A stretch of DNA of 64,000 nt from Exiguobacterium aurantiacum DSM 6208 (GCF_000702585.1 NZ_JNIQ01000001.1:1307001-1371000), one strand, 5' to 3'; positions 29,743-39,170 are shown, counted from the stretch's first letter. The notes: generated by a model not told the origin, from the sequence alone. Numbers and translations are program-made.

Positions 29743-30624
29743 ATGACACGCGTACGAAAAGCCATCATTCCGGCCGCCGGGCTCGGCACCCGATTCTTAC
29801 CGGCGACGAAGGCGATGCCAAAAGAGATGCTCCCGATTGTCAACAAACCGACGATCCAATTCATCGTGGAAGAAGCCGTCGCTTCCGGCATCGAGGACAT
29901 CATCATCGTGACCGGGAAGAACAAGCGCGCGATCGAGGATCACTTCGACCGGGCCATCGAGCTCGAACAAAACCTCGAGTCGAAAGGGAAGACGGAGCTC
30001 CTCGAGTCGGTCCGTCACTCGTCGAATCTCGCGAACATCCATTACATACGCCAACAAGAGCCGAAAGGACTCGGCCACGCGATTTGGTGCGCCCGAAAGT
30101 TCATCGGCGACGAGCCGTTCGCGGTCCTGCTCGGGGACGACATCATCGAGTCGGACGTGCCGGCGACGCAGCAGTTGATCGAGCAATACGAACGGTATCA
30201 CCGTTCGATCATCGGTGTGCAGCGCGTGCCGTATGAAATGACGAAACGATATGGTATAATTGACCCGCTTGCCGTCGAAGGAAAGCTCATCCCGGTCCGG
30301 ACATTCGTTGAGAAACCGCCGGTCGAGGAGGCCCCTTCGAACCTCGCCATCCTCGGCCGCTACATTTTGACGCCGGACGTCTTCGAGGCGTTGTCGGACC
30401 AACAAGTCGGGGCCGGGGGCGAGATTCAACTGACGGACGCCATCGCGCGACTGAACGAGGTCGAGACGGTGTACGCCTATGAGTTTGACGGGCGCCGTTT
30501 TGACGTCGGGGAACCGATCGGCTTCATCGAGGCGACGATCGCCCATGCACTGTGCGACCCAGATTTAAAAGCCAACGTCCATGCGCTCTTGAAGCGATTC
30601 GTGGACGAACTCGAACAACAGTAA
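29743..30624 (+). CDS. galU: UTP-glucose-1-phosphate uridylyltransferase
   Basis: Makes UDP-glucose for glycolipid, teichoic acid and exopolysaccharide synthesis. The 293-residue product has the nucleotidyltransferase start [24 protein letters not shown] at about 7-30, the [12 protein letters not shown] block, LGDDI near 129 and FVEKP near 190. The ATG follows aaaggag. It is the first of three genes spaced by 12 or fewer bases with two glycosyltransferases, so a polysaccharide or glycolipid pathway is likely; GtaB is the Bacillus name. Confidence 0.95.
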   Translation: MTRVRKAIIPAAGLGTRFLPATKAMPKEMLPIVNKPTIQFIVEEAVASGIEDIIIVTGKNKRAIEDHFDRAIELEQNLESKGKTELLESVRHSSNLANIHYIRQQEPKGLGHAIWCARKFIGDEPFAVLLGDDIIESDVPATQQLIEQYERYHRSIIGVQRVPYEMTKRYGIIDPLAVEGKLIPVRTFVEKPPVEEAPSNLAILGRYILTPDVFEALSDQQVGAGGEIQLTDAIARLNEVETVYAYEFDGRRFDVGEPIGFIEATIAHALCDPDLKANVHALLKRFVDELEQQ

Positions 30625-30636
30625 GGTGTGTTATTT

Positions 30637-31854
30637 TTGAAAACAATGTTAATGGTCTGTCAAAACTATTATCCGGAGATCGGCAGTGCCGGCAACCGGA
30701 TGCAAAATATTACGCATCTCATGAAAGAACGCGGCTATGACGTCGAGGTCATCACGGCCGCGCCGTCGTATCCGAACTTCAACTTGTATCAAGACGACCG
30801 CTTCTGGAATGACAAGGCGCTCAACAACCAGCCGTTCATCAAGCGACTCATCACGAAGAAACGGAAGCACACGTCGAACATGGTGAGCCGTCTCGCCTTG
30901 TTCCTCGAACAGATGTTCAAAGGCGTCGCCGCCGTACGGACGCTCGACAAAAAACCGGATGTCGTCTTCGCGACGACCCCGTCTTTTTTTATGGCGTTCG
31001 TCGGCGTTTACGCGAAACGGAAGTACGGCGTGCCGTTCGTCTTGGACGTCCGTGACTTATGGCCCGAATCGGTGAAAGGGGTCGGCGTCTTCAAGTACGA
31101 CTGGATGCTCACGCCGGCGTTCTTGTTTGAGAAGCGTCTGTATAAAACGGCTGACGCCATCATCATCAACTCGGAAGGGTTCCGCAGTTATCTTCGCCAA
31201 CGCGGCGTCGACAACGACATGATCCACTATATGCCGAACTCGATTCGCGAGAGCGAGCGCAACTTGGAACGGACCGTCCCGGCAGATGACCGGATGGAGA
31301 TTTTATACGCCGGTAACATGGGACTCGCCCAAGACGTGTCGCTCTTGCTTGAACTCGCGGAGCGGTTCCGCGACGAACCGCGCGTCCATTTCAAATTGAT
31401 CGGATACGGTTATCGGAAGAACGAGCTGAAACAGACGATCAAAGACCGCGGTTTCAAAAACTTCCTCTTCCTTGAGGCGATGCCGCGGACCGAGGCGTTC
31501 CAGGCGATCAAAAACGCGGATGTCGCGTTCGTCAGCTTGATTGACCAAGACGTGTTCGACACGGTCATCCCGGGCAAGTTGATCGACTACATGGCGGTCG
31601 GTAAACCGATCGTCGCGGCGGTGTCAGGCCATGCGGCGAATGTCATCGAAGCGGCGGAAGTCGGATACGTGTCACGCAAACGTGACATCGATGAGATTGA
31701 ACGCTCGCTCCGGACGTTGCTCGAACGCCCTGAGCTGCGCGACAAGTACGGCGCGAACGGCGTCCGTTACGTGAAAGACAACTTATGTTGGGAAAACAAT
31801 ATACACGTCCTCGAAGACGTGATCGAAAAAGTAACGATGGAGGAAACACGATGA
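30637..31854 (+). CDS. glycosyltransferase family 4-type
   Basis: GT-B fold glycosyltransferase, 405 residues. The N-terminal domain begins MLMVCQNYYPEIGSAGNRMQ, with VVFATTPSFFM near 110; the C-terminal nucleotide-sugar domain has LYAGNMGLAQD, PGKLIDYMAVGKPIVAAVSG and a final helix. The likely start is TTG at 30637, eight bases after aaggtg; an in-frame GTG at 30628 is within that site. The stop overlaps the next gene by four bases (ATGA). Substrate unknown; coupled to galU, so a UDP-glucose-derived donor is plausible. Confidence 0.88.
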   Translation: MKTMLMVCQNYYPEIGSAGNRMQNITHLMKERGYDVEVITAAPSYPNFNLYQDDRFWNDKALNNQPFIKRLITKKRKHTSNMVSRLALFLEQMFKGVAAVRTLDKKPDVVFATTPSFFMAFVGVYAKRKYGVPFVLDVRDLWPESVKGVGVFKYDWMLTPAFLFEKRLYKTADAIIINSEGFRSYLRQRGVDNDMIHYMPNSIRESERNLERTVPADDRMEILYAGNMGLAQDVSLLLELAERFRDEPRVHFKLIGYGYRKNELKQTIKDRGFKNFLFLEAMPRTEAFQAIKNADVAFVSLIDQDVFDTVIPGKLIDYMAVGKPIVAAVSGHAANVIEAAEVGYVSRKRDIDEIERSLRTLLERPELRDKYGANGVRYVKDNLCWENNIHVLEDVIEKVTMEETR

Positions 31855-33182
31855 AGGTATGTATGTTTGTATGGAACCATTTCACGAATGACGCCCGCGT
31901 CCTTCGCGAATGTTCGGCGCTCGCCGAGGCAGGGTATGAGGTCGATCTGATCGCCCTGCAAGATCCGAAAAACAAGGAGCTCCCGGCTGAAGAGATGCGT
32001 CCGGAAGGATTCCGCGTCATCCGCGTGAAACGCCAACCGTCACTCCTCGTCAACGGGATGAAGGCGCTCAAATCGGTACGGACGTGGGTATCTGAGAAGA
32101 AGACACGTAAAATCGGGGCCGGTCTCGTCGGTGCCGGCCTGTTCGTCCTCGCCCCGCTGACGATGATCGGGCTCGGTGCCGCGGCTGGGGCGATCCTGCT
32201 CCCACCGGTCCGGAAAAACATCGTCAACTTGAGCGCGATGCTCGAGATGGTGTTCGCTTCGACGAAGAAGTCGTATGATTTCTACCACGCCAACGACTTG
32301 AACACGCTCCCGCAGGCACTCATCGCCGGGAAGCTCGTCAACAAAGGCAAAATCGTCTACGACTCGCACGAAGTCCAGACGGACCGGACCGGCTACGGCT
32401 ACATCCAAAGTAACCTTGAAGGCTGGCTCTTGCCATACGTCGACACGATGATGGTCGAGAACCATACGCGTGCGGCGCACAACGAGAAGTTGTACGGCTT
32501 CTATCCGTACGTGCTCCACAACTATCCGTTCTATCGTCCGCTCGACTTCTCGCTCCGGAAAGACTTGCACGCGTTGCTCGACTTGCCGAGCGATGAGAAG
32601 ATCTTGTTATACCAAGGCGGCATTCAAGCCGGTCGTGGTCTCGAACAGCTCATCCTCGCGGCGAAAGACTTCAAGGAAGGCACGCTCGTCATGATCGGGG
32701 ACGGGAAACTGAAGCCGACAATCAAGCAGATGATTGAAGACGAAGGCGTGGCGGACCGCGTCAAGATGATTGACAAAGTGCCGGTCGAGGCGTTACCGTA
32801 CTATACGATGAACGCGTATCTCGGCTTCCAAGTGTTGAACAATGTCTGCTTCAACCACTATTCGGCGTCATCGAACAAGCTGTTCGAATATTTGATGGCC
32901 GAAGTGCCGGTCGTGTCATGCGACTTCCCGGAAATCGAACGTGTCGTCGCCGGGAACGACGTCGGTGTCGTCGTCGACTCGCACGACCCACAATCGATCG
33001 CCGAAGGCGTCAACCGTTTGCTTGAAGACGAGGCGCTCTACGCCCGTGTGAAAGAGAACACGAAGACGGCACGTGAACAATATAATTGGGATTTGGAAAA
33101 AGAGGCACTCTTGTCCGTCTACGAAAACGTCGCAGACCGCAAGTTGCCGATTATGAAAGACGGTGCGCCAAAGCCAGTATAA
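31851..33182 (+). CDS. glycosyltransferase (GT-B fold)
   Basis: A 443-residue glycosyltransferase. The N-terminal domain starts KVCMFVWNHFTNDARVLRECSALAEAGYEVDLIAL. There is a hydrophobic insertion near 86-118 (GLVGAGLFVLAPLTMIGLGAAAGAILLPP) that may dip into the membrane, the acceptor-side YDFYHANDLNTLPQ near 144, and a C-terminal donor-binding domain with LLYQGGIQAGRGLEQLI and SSNKLFEYLMAEVPVVSCDFPEI. The ATG overlaps the previous stop, with atggagga as ribosome site. It is the last gene of the galU group and is followed by a terminator. Confidence 0.88.
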   Translation: MKVCMFVWNHFTNDARVLRECSALAEAGYEVDLIALQDPKNKELPAEEMRPEGFRVIRVKRQPSLLVNGMKALKSVRTWVSEKKTRKIGAGLVGAGLFVLAPLTMIGLGAAAGAILLPPVRKNIVNLSAMLEMVFASTKKSYDFYHANDLNTLPQALIAGKLVNKGKIVYDSHEVQTDRTGYGYIQSNLEGWLLPYVDTMMVENHTRAAHNEKLYGFYPYVLHNYPFYRPLDFSLRKDLHALLDLPSDEKILLYQGGIQAGRGLEQLILAAKDFKEGTLVMIGDGKLKPTIKQMIEDEGVADRVKMIDKVPVEALPYYTMNAYLGFQVLNNVCFNHYSASSNKLFEYLMAEVPVVSCDFPEIERVVAGNDVGVVVDSHDPQSIAEGVNRLLEDEALYARVKENTKTAREQYNWDLEKEALLSVYENVADRKLPIMKDGAPKPV

Positions 33183-33186
33183 CGAG

Positions 33187-33217
33187 AAGACTGCGGTTTT
33201 GGCCGCGGTCTTTTTTC
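33187..33217 (+). terminator. rho-independent terminator of the galU group
   Basis: Stem agactgcgg / ccgcggtct (one T-G pair), loop ttttgg, followed by six T. Confidence 0.92.
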
Positions 33218-33236
33218 TGTGGAAGGGGGAAAACTT

Positions 33237-34124
33237 ATGAAACGTCAACAACAACATCTATTGCGTCAACAAGTATGGAAGAAACTCCAATCGATCTCCG
33301 TGAAGGACATCGCCTGGATCATCGCCGGTTCGTTCATCCTCGCTTTCGGGGTGAACTACTTCACCGTCCCGAACGACTTCTCAGAAGGGGGTCTGCTCGG
33401 GGTGACGATCATCTTGTTCTATTTGTTCGAATGGGATCTCGGCGTCACATCGATCATCGGGAACGGGATTTTGTTCATCATCGGGTATAAGCTACTCGAC
33501 CGCCGGACGATGGTGTACTCCGTCGTCGCGGTCGTCGCGACATCATTTTTCCTGAGCATCACCCATAGCTGGGGCAGCCCGTCCGAAGACAAGTTACTCG
33601 CGGCCATTTACGCCGGGATCATGATCGGCGTCGGTATCGGCATGGTGCTCCGCGTCGGCGGAACGACCGGGGGCGGTGTCATCATCGCCCGGCTCATGGA
33701 GCGGTATCTCCACTTGAGCGTCGCCGTGTCGATGTTCATCATCGATGCCATCGTCGTCGGGATGTCAGGTATTTTCCTCGGCGAGCAAGTCGTCCTCTAT
33801 ACGCTCATCGCCATCATCATCGGCTCTTGGGTCATCGACCTCGTCGCCGAAGGTTTGAACATCCGTAAAGCCGTCACGATCATCAGCGACAAACAAGAAG
33901 AGCTCGCCGTCGTCTTGACCGAGACGCTCGGCCGTTCGGCGACGATCATCCACGGACATGGCTACTACACGAAGCAGGACAAGAACATGCTCTATATGAT
34001 CGTCGACAAGCGCCAAGTCGGTCCGCTCAAGAAAATCGTCGAAGTGACCGATCCGCGTGCCTTCGTCGTCATCCACCAAGTGAAAGAGGTCATCGGCGAA
34101 GGGTTCAGCTACCCGTCCCGATAA
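33237..34124 (+). CDS. YitT family membrane protein (DUF161 + DUF2179)
   Basis: A 295-residue protein with five or six hydrophobic segments between about residues 30 and 205 (for example IAWIIAGSFILAFGVNYF and IYAGIMIGVGIGMVLRVGGTTGGGVIIARL). A cytoplasmic C-terminal DUF2179 domain follows (KAVTIISDKQEELAVVL..., GHGYYTKQDKNMLYMIVDKRQVGPLKKIV). The conserved GGTTGGG loop is a family hallmark. Function unproven; YitT-type proteins are suspected transporters or membrane regulators. ATG at 33237 follows ggaaggggga. Confidence 0.9.
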   Translation: MKRQQQHLLRQQVWKKLQSISVKDIAWIIAGSFILAFGVNYFTVPNDFSEGGLLGVTIILFYLFEWDLGVTSIIGNGILFIIGYKLLDRRTMVYSVVAVVATSFFLSITHSWGSPSEDKLLAAIYAGIMIGVGIGMVLRVGGTTGGGVIIARLMERYLHLSVAVSMFIIDAIVVGMSGIFLGEQVVLYTLIAIIIGSWVIDLVAEGLNIRKAVTIISDKQEELAVVLTETLGRSATIIHGHGYYTKQDKNMLYMIVDKRQVGPLKKIVEVTDPRAFVVIHQVKEVIGEGFSYPSR

Positions 34125-34197
34125 TTAGAAAGCTGGTGTTTTGACGTCAACTTCTATATAATAAAAGGCGTGTAAAAAGAAGGAGGAACTGACTACT

Positions 34198-34422
34198 ATG
34201 CAAACGATCGCTACAATCAGCCTACTCGTCGTGGCTGTCTTATTGATTGTCGTCGTACTGCTCATGTCAGGTCGGTCGCAAGGTCTTGGGGCGATTGCAG
34301 GTGGCGCGGAGCAGTTGTTCGGCCGCCAGAAAGCGCGCGGCTTCGACGCTGTTTTGAACCGAACTGCAGCTGTACTAGGCACGTTGTTTTTCATTTTAGG
34401 ATTACTAGTCGCATCATTATGA
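34198..34422 (+). CDS. secG: preprotein translocase subunit SecG
   Basis: Small membrane subunit of the SecYEG channel. The 74-residue product has two hydrophobic segments flanking the cytoplasmic SGRSQGLGAIAGGAEQLFGRQKARGFD loop typical of SecG. A strong ribosome site aagaaggagg precedes the ATG and a TATAAT-like -10 lies at about 34158. In Bacillus secG also precedes the carboxylesterase and rnr, as here. Confidence 0.95.
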   Translation: MQTIATISLLVVAVLLIVVVLLMSGRSQGLGAIAGGAEQLFGRQKARGFDAVLNRTAAVLGTLFFILGLLVASL

Positions 34423-34426
34423 TGAA

Positions 34427-34478
34427 AGGCTGATCGTTCTCGATTTTTACGTGAGGCGGTCAGCTTTTGTTTTTTTAC
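34427..34478 (+). terminator. probable terminator after secG
   Basis: Outer stem aggctgatcg / cggtcagctt with a 20-base loop containing cgattttta, then ttttgttttttt. The long loop makes it less clear than others. Confidence 0.6.
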
Positions 34479-34524
34479 AATTTTTTTTGGGAATATTGGA
34501 ATGTACGAGGAGATGACTTGAACG

Positions 34525-35265
34525 ATGAAAGTGACTGCACCGAAACCGTTTTTCTTTGAAGGCGGACCACGTGCCGTGTTGATGTTACATGGCTTTACCG
34601 GATCGAGCGCGGACGTCCGCATGCTCGGCCGTTTCCTACAAAAAGAAGGCTACACTTGCATGGGACCCCAGTATCGGGGACATGGCGTCCCGCCGGAAGA
34701 ATTGCTTCAGTTCGGACCAGCCGACTGGTGGCAAGACGTGCAAGACGCGTATGAAGCGCTAAAAGACAAAGGGTATGACGAAATCGCCGTCTGTGGCCTC
34801 TCGCTCGGCGGCGTCATGTCGCTTCGCTTCGCCTCAGAGAAAAGTGTCAAAGGGGTCATCCCGATGTGCGCACCGACGGGAATCGACGCCGAGGACCGCC
34901 TCTATAAAGGAGTCCAGGCGTACGCCCGAGAATATAAATCAAGAGAAGAAAAAACGACTGAGCAAATCGAGCAAGAGATGGCAGAATTCAAGCCGATGCC
35001 GACGCTCAAAGACCTTCGTGCGTTCGTCCGCGAGACGACAACGAAACTAGAAGATATCTTCGTTCCAGCGCTCGTCGTCCAAGGGGCGAAAGATCGCATG
35101 GTTGATCCTCAATCTGCACACGAGATTTACGAGGCGATCAACGCGTTCCAAAAAGAACTGCTCATGTATGAACAGTCGGGACACGTGATCACCCTCGACA
35201 AAGAAAAAGAGAAACTGCACCAGGACGTGCTCGATTTTCTCGAAACGTTAGACTGGTCAGTGTGA
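34525..35265 (+). CDS. est: carboxylesterase (Est30/YvaK family)
   Basis: Alpha/beta hydrolase of 246 residues. It has the oxyanion HGFTGSS at 22-28, the nucleophile elbow GLSLGG with Ser93, a catalytic Asp in QGAKDRMVDP near 192 and His in SGHVIT near 222. Est30-type enzymes cleave short-chain esters; the physiological substrate is unknown. The gene sits between secG and rnr as in Bacillus and Geobacillus. gaggaga precedes the ATG. Confidence 0.9.
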   Translation: MKVTAPKPFFFEGGPRAVLMLHGFTGSSADVRMLGRFLQKEGYTCMGPQYRGHGVPPEELLQFGPADWWQDVQDAYEALKDKGYDEIAVCGLSLGGVMSLRFASEKSVKGVIPMCAPTGIDAEDRLYKGVQAYAREYKSREEKTTEQIEQEMAEFKPMPTLKDLRAFVRETTTKLEDIFVPALVVQGAKDRMVDPQSAHEIYEAINAFQKELLMYEQSGHVITLDKEKEKLHQDVLDFLETLDWSV

Positions 35266-35281
35266 AAAAGGAGGTGTCACG

Positions 35282-37690
35282 TTGAATTTACGTGACCAAC
35301 TATTAGAAATCATACAGTCGAGCGACAAAGCGCTCACTGTCGACCAATTGACCGAGCGATTAGCGCTCGAGTCGACGGATGCCTTTAAAGAGCTCATCCG
35401 TACATTGAACGAACTAGAAGCGGAAGGCTTGATCGGCCGGACGCGGACGAACCGTTACGGGACGCTCGCCGTGCTCGGCCAAGCTGCCGGGATCATCTCG
35501 ATCCATCAGCGCGGCTTCGGCTTCTTATCGGTCGATGGCGAGAAAGAAGATGTGTTCTTGCCACCGGACCAATTGAAAGACGTCTATCACGGCGACACGA
35601 TCCTCGTCAAAAAACGCGAGGACAACCGTGGCAAGACCGAAGGCGTCCTGCTCAAAGTATTGAAGCGGGGCTTGTCTGAATTCGTCGGGACGTATACGCT
35701 CCCGAGCGGTCGTCTCGACCAGTTCGCCTTCATCGAGCCGGACGACAAGCGCATCAACTTCTGGCCGGTCGTCAACCCGGGCAACTCGCTCGGTGCCGTC
35801 GATGGCCATAAAGTCGTCGTCCGCATCACGAAGTATCCCGACGGACGCTTCGCCGGTGCGTGTGACGTCGTCCGCATCATCGGACATAAAAACGACCCGG
35901 GCGTCGACATCTTGTCGATCGTCTACAAGCACGGGATCCCGACCGAGTTCCCAGAGGACGTCATCGAGCAGGCGAACGCCGTGCCGGACGAGGCGGACGA
36001 GAAAGACTTCATCGGCCGCGTCGACCTTCGTAATGAGACGATCTTCACGATCGATGGCGAAGACGCGAAAGACTTGGACGATGCCGTCCACGTCAAGAAG
36101 CTGAACAACGGCAACTATGAGCTCGGCGTCCATATCGCCGACGTCTCGCATTACGTGCGGGAAGGCTCGCCACTCGATATCGAGGCGTTCGAGCGCGGGA
36201 CGAGTGTGTATCTCGTCGACCGTGTCATCCCGATGTTGCCGCACCGTCTCTCGAACGGGATCTGTTCTCTCAACCCGCACGTCAACCGCTTGACGCTAAG
36301 CTGTGTCATGGAGATTTCCCCGCAAAACGGGAAAGTCGTTAGCCATGAACTGTTCCCGAGTGTCATCAAGACGACGGAACGGATGACGTACACGAACGTC
36401 CGTGAGATCATCGAGCGCGATGACGAAGAGACGCTCAAGCGCTACGAACCGTATATCGGAGAGTTCGACTTGATGGCGGAACTCGCCGAGGTGCTCCGCA
36501 AGCGCCGCGGTTCGCGCGGTGCGATCAACTTCGACTTCGCCGAGGCGAAAGTCGTCGTCGACGACGAAGGCAAACCGGCCGACATCGTCCTCCGTCCGCG
36601 TTCGGTCGCCGAGAAGTTGATCGAGGAGTTCATGCTCGCAGCGAACGAGACGGTCGCGGAACATTTCCACAAGATGGACGTCCCGTTCATCTACCGTGTC
36701 CACGACAATCCGAAGTCGGATAAGCTCGACTTCTTCTTCGACTTCGTCGCCAACTTCGGTGTGCATATCGAACGGTTCAAAGGCCAGACGGTCGAACCGA
36801 AGACGCTGCAAAAGATTTTGAAAGCGATCGAAGGGGAGCCGGAAGAAGCGGTCATCAGCACGATCATGCTCCGCTCGATGCAACAGGCGAAGTACGACGA
36901 CGTCTCCCTCGGCCACTTCGGTCTCGCGACGGACTTCTATACGCACTTCACGTCACCGATTCGTCGTTACCCGGACTTGATCGTCCACCGTCTCATGCGG
37001 ACGTACGCGTTCAATCAAGACTTGTCAGAGAAGACGATCGCGAAGTACGAGGACCGTCTCGGCCCGATCGCCGAACAAGCGTCGAAACGTGAGCGTCGTT
37101 CGGTCGATGCCGAGCGTGAGACACAAGCGCTCAAGAAAGCCGAGTATATGGAATCACGTATCGGTGAAGAGTTCGATGGTGTCGTCAGCGGCGTCACGAA
37201 CTTCGGGATGTTCATCGAGCTCCCGAACACGATCGAAGGGCTCGTTCGTCTCCAATCGATGGATGACTATTACCACTTCGACGAGTCGCAACTCATGCTC
37301 CTCGGCGAACGGACGAAACGTCAGTTCCGTATCGGGGACTCGGTGCGCGTCAAAGTCGACGCCGTCAACCTTGACGAGCGGACGATCGACTTCACGATCG
37401 TCGGCATGCCGAAGCGTGAACAGTCGCGCCGTCGTCAACCGACGACGATCAAAGCGACGGAAGGCCGTCCAAAGAAAGACGATAAGCGCGGGGGCCGTGG
37501 CCGTGACGATAAACGTCCGAAGCGCGGCAAGCCAGGGAAACCGGGCAGTAAACCCGGCAAACCAGCAGCCAAGCCAGGTGAGAAGCCGAAGGACAAGCCG
37601 TCACAAGGCCGTTCGGCACTCGACTTAAAGAAGAAAGATAAACAAAAACGAACAGGCGACGCGAAACGCGGAGCGAAAAAGCGTCGTTAA
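35282..37690 (+). CDS. rnr: ribonuclease R
   Basis: Processive 3'-5' exoribonuclease that degrades structured RNA and works with tmRNA-SmpB in clearing faulty mRNA. The 802 residues contain an N-terminal winged helix, two cold-shock domains, and an RNB catalytic domain with DGEDAKDLDDAVH near 259-271 (metal-binding Asp residues). An S1 domain follows at about 625-705 (GEEFDGVVSGVTNFGMFIEL), then a long Lys/Arg/Gly/Pro-rich tail of about 90 residues. The start is TTG after aaaaggaggtg. Placement directly before smpB and ssrA fits a shared trans-translation role. Confidence 0.97.
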   Translation: MNLRDQLLEIIQSSDKALTVDQLTERLALESTDAFKELIRTLNELEAEGLIGRTRTNRYGTLAVLGQAAGIISIHQRGFGFLSVDGEKEDVFLPPDQLKDVYHGDTILVKKREDNRGKTEGVLLKVLKRGLSEFVGTYTLPSGRLDQFAFIEPDDKRINFWPVVNPGNSLGAVDGHKVVVRITKYPDGRFAGACDVVRIIGHKNDPGVDILSIVYKHGIPTEFPEDVIEQANAVPDEADEKDFIGRVDLRNETIFTIDGEDAKDLDDAVHVKKLNNGNYELGVHIADVSHYVREGSPLDIEAFERGTSVYLVDRVIPMLPHRLSNGICSLNPHVNRLTLSCVMEISPQNGKVVSHELFPSVIKTTERMTYTNVREIIERDDEETLKRYEPYIGEFDLMAELAEVLRKRRGSRGAINFDFAEAKVVVDDEGKPADIVLRPRSVAEKLIEEFMLAANETVAEHFHKMDVPFIYRVHDNPKSDKLDFFFDFVANFGVHIERFKGQTVEPKTLQKILKAIEGEPEEAVISTIMLRSMQQAKYDDVSLGHFGLATDFYTHFTSPIRRYPDLIVHRLMRTYAFNQDLSEKTIAKYEDRLGPIAEQASKRERRSVDAERETQALKKAEYMESRIGEEFDGVVSGVTNFGMFIELPNTIEGLVRLQSMDDYYHFDESQLMLLGERTKRQFRIGDSVRVKVDAVNLDERTIDFTIVGMPKREQSRRRQPTTIKATEGRPKKDDKRGGRGRDDKRPKRGKPGKPGSKPGKPAAKPGEKPKDKPSQGRSALDLKKKDKQKRTGDAKRGAKKRR

Positions 37691-37692
37691 TG

Positions 37693-37710
37693 GGAGGGGG
37701 TGACCCCTCC
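37693..37710 (+). other. short hairpin between rnr and smpB
   Basis: Perfect stem ggagggg / cccctcc with a gtga-type tetraloop, seven bases pairs. There is no proper T-run after it (tctatatt), so it is at best a weak attenuator between rnr and smpB. Confidence 0.5.
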
Positions 37711-37739
37711 TCTATATTGAGGAAAAGGACTGAAGGTGT

Positions 37740-38210
37740 ATGGCCAAGAAGAAAGATTCGAACGTGCTCGCCCAAAACCGAAAAGCGTCATTCGATTACG
37801 CGATCGAGGACACGATTGAGGCCGGCATGGTGTTGACGGGTACCGAGATCAAATCGGTGCGCCAGTCAAAGATCAATATCGCTGACGCCTACGTCCGTTT
37901 TGACGGCGGCGAGGCGACGCTTCATAACTGTCACATCAGCCCGTTCGAGCAAGGGAACCGGTTCAACCACGAGCCGCTCCGTGTTCGAAAGCTATTGTTG
38001 CATAAGAAGCAGATTAACCAACTCATCGGTGCACAAGGCCGGGACGGTTACACGATCATCCCGCTCAAAGTGTATATTAAAAACGGATTCGCGAAATGTC
38101 TCCTCGGGATCGGCCGCGGGAAGAAGAAGTATGACAAACGCGACGACTTGAAGAAAAAAGACGCGAAGCGCGACGTCGACCGTGCACTCCGGGACCGGCA
38201 AAAATACTGA
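37740..38210 (+). CDS. smpB: SsrA-binding protein SmpB
   Basis: Binds tmRNA and delivers it to stalled ribosomes. The 156-residue product has the OB-fold core ([30 protein letters not shown]), the conserved [25 protein letters not shown], and the C-terminal basic tail [27 protein letters not shown] that occupies the decoding centre. It is followed directly by ssrA, whose -35 overlaps the smpB stop. Confidence 0.97.
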   Translation: MAKKKDSNVLAQNRKASFDYAIEDTIEAGMVLTGTEIKSVRQSKINIADAYVRFDGGEATLHNCHISPFEQGNRFNHEPLRVRKLLLHKKQINQLIGAQGRDGYTIIPLKVYIKNGFAKCLLGIGRGKKKYDKRDDLKKKDAKRDVDRALRDRQKY

Positions 38211-38235
38211 CAGCGAGACCTGATTGTGGTATAGT
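38207..38235 (+). promoter_or_regulatory. promoter of ssrA
   Basis: CTGACA (38207-38212, overlapping the smpB stop) and TATAGT (38230-38235) are 17 bases apart, 25 bases before the mature 5' end of tmRNA. Confidence 0.7.
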
Positions 38236-38259
38236 AGTGATAGTACCAATTACCACTTC

Positions 38260-38612
38260 GGGGACGTTATGGATTCGACGGGGGTAGGTCGGTCGTATGT
38301 GGCGTGTCGAGGGGTCGGCCTCGTAAAAACGCAAACGCCTATAACTGGCAAAACTAACACACAACTCGCAGCAGCCTAAGTGCCCTGCGGATCCTGACAT
38401 CCATCGCTTGTGTGGATGACTTTCAGGGTCTCAAACTAAGCAAGCTACGCTTCAACCTCGCCGTCTGAGGGCGCGAAGAAGAGATGAACCAGACTGGATG
38501 CGACAACGCCTGTTTATCGGCAGTGTCACATTGAGATGCAATAGATAAACTACACACGTAGAAGCATGCGTTACGATGCCTTCGGACGCGGGTTCGACTC
38601 CCGCCGTCTCCA
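38260..38612 (+). ncRNA. ssrA: transfer-messenger RNA
   Basis: Rescues stalled ribosomes and adds a degradation tag. The 5' end GGGGACGTTATGGATTCGAC and the 3' end GGTTCGACTCCCGCCGTCTCCA form the tRNA-like part, with acceptor GGGGACG pairing with CGTCTCC and a TTCGA T-loop; CCA is not encoded. The tag frame reads GKTNTQLAAA followed by TAA at 38347-38379. The tag is short compared with the 14-15 residues in Bacillus. Total about 353 bases, normal for one-piece tmRNA. Confidence 0.96.
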
Positions 38613-38655
38613 TTTTTAAACAGTCTACAATGACTGGAATCAATGATTTGTAATG

Positions 38656-38698
38656 AAGACCTTCTAATTTCATTGAGATTAGAAGGTCTTTTGATTTT
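38656..38698 (+). terminator. rho-independent terminator of ssrA
   Basis: Thirteen-base perfect stem aagaccttctaat / attagaaggtctt with a nine-base loop, followed by ttttgatttt. Confidence 0.9.
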
Positions 38699-38740
38699 AG
38701 TGGAGCAAGTCTCACAATTAGATGAAAGTAGGTGAATCGA

Positions 38741-38896
38741 ATGGGGAAATATCAATTAGATACGAGAAGTAAAGCGGCGGCTGCCAAGTATCAAGACGGT
38801 AAGAAACCAGCTGTTTCGAATAAAAAAGACAAGATCAATCAGCTTCGAGAAGCGTATTTGCAGAAGCAAAATGAGAAGAAACAAGCTGGTGAGTGA
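38741..38896 (+). CDS. 51-residue basic protein, hypothetical
   Basis: A small open frame too short for most gene callers. The start is ATG at 38741 with taggtg eight bases upstream, and it ends TGA at 38894-38896. The product is highly charged and helical in look (many Lys, Gln, Ala; MGKYQLDTRSKAAAAKYQDG at the start, KINQLREAYLQKQNEKKQAGE region at the end). It lacks hydrophobic segments and is not recognised. It lies between the ssrA terminator and another terminator at 38952-38996, supporting an independent transcript. Confidence 0.5.
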   Translation: MGKYQLDTRSKAAAAKYQDGKKPAVSNKKDKINQLREAYLQKQNEKKQAGE

Positions 38897-38951
38897 TCAC
38901 ACAGTTTAGCTGACTTCAGGTGTTTTGCCTTGAGAAGTTGAAATAAAAGAA

Positions 38952-38996
38952 GAGGGTTATCCGTGCGTAGCTTATGCATGGGTGATCCTTTTCTTG
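38952..38996 (+). terminator. rho-independent terminator
   Basis: Stem agggttatccgtgc / gcatgggtgatcct with several G-T pairs and loop gtagctta, followed by tttctt, after the 51-residue gene. Confidence 0.7.
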
Positions 38997-39014
38997 TGTC
39001 TCTAGATTTGAAAC

Positions 39015-39072
39015 GAACTGAACCGAGGGATGGAACACACTTGATGACAGGTTTTCACTTGGTGTTCAGTTC
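39015..39072. repeat. inverted repeat in the intergenic region before the DUF6904-like gene
   Basis: gaactgaac at 39015-39023 and gttcagttc at 39064-39072 are exact complements, with a 40-base loop. It could be an operator pair or an RNA stem; no T-run follows. The rest of the interval to 39170 is AT-rich with no clear promoter. Confidence 0.45.
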
Positions 39073-39170
39073 AGTTTATTATTTGATGTTCTTTTGATTT
39101 CATTGCATGGTAAGCTAGCTTTATCGAGCTTCTCATAATACTTTCTATACCTAGATAACGGAGGGATTAG

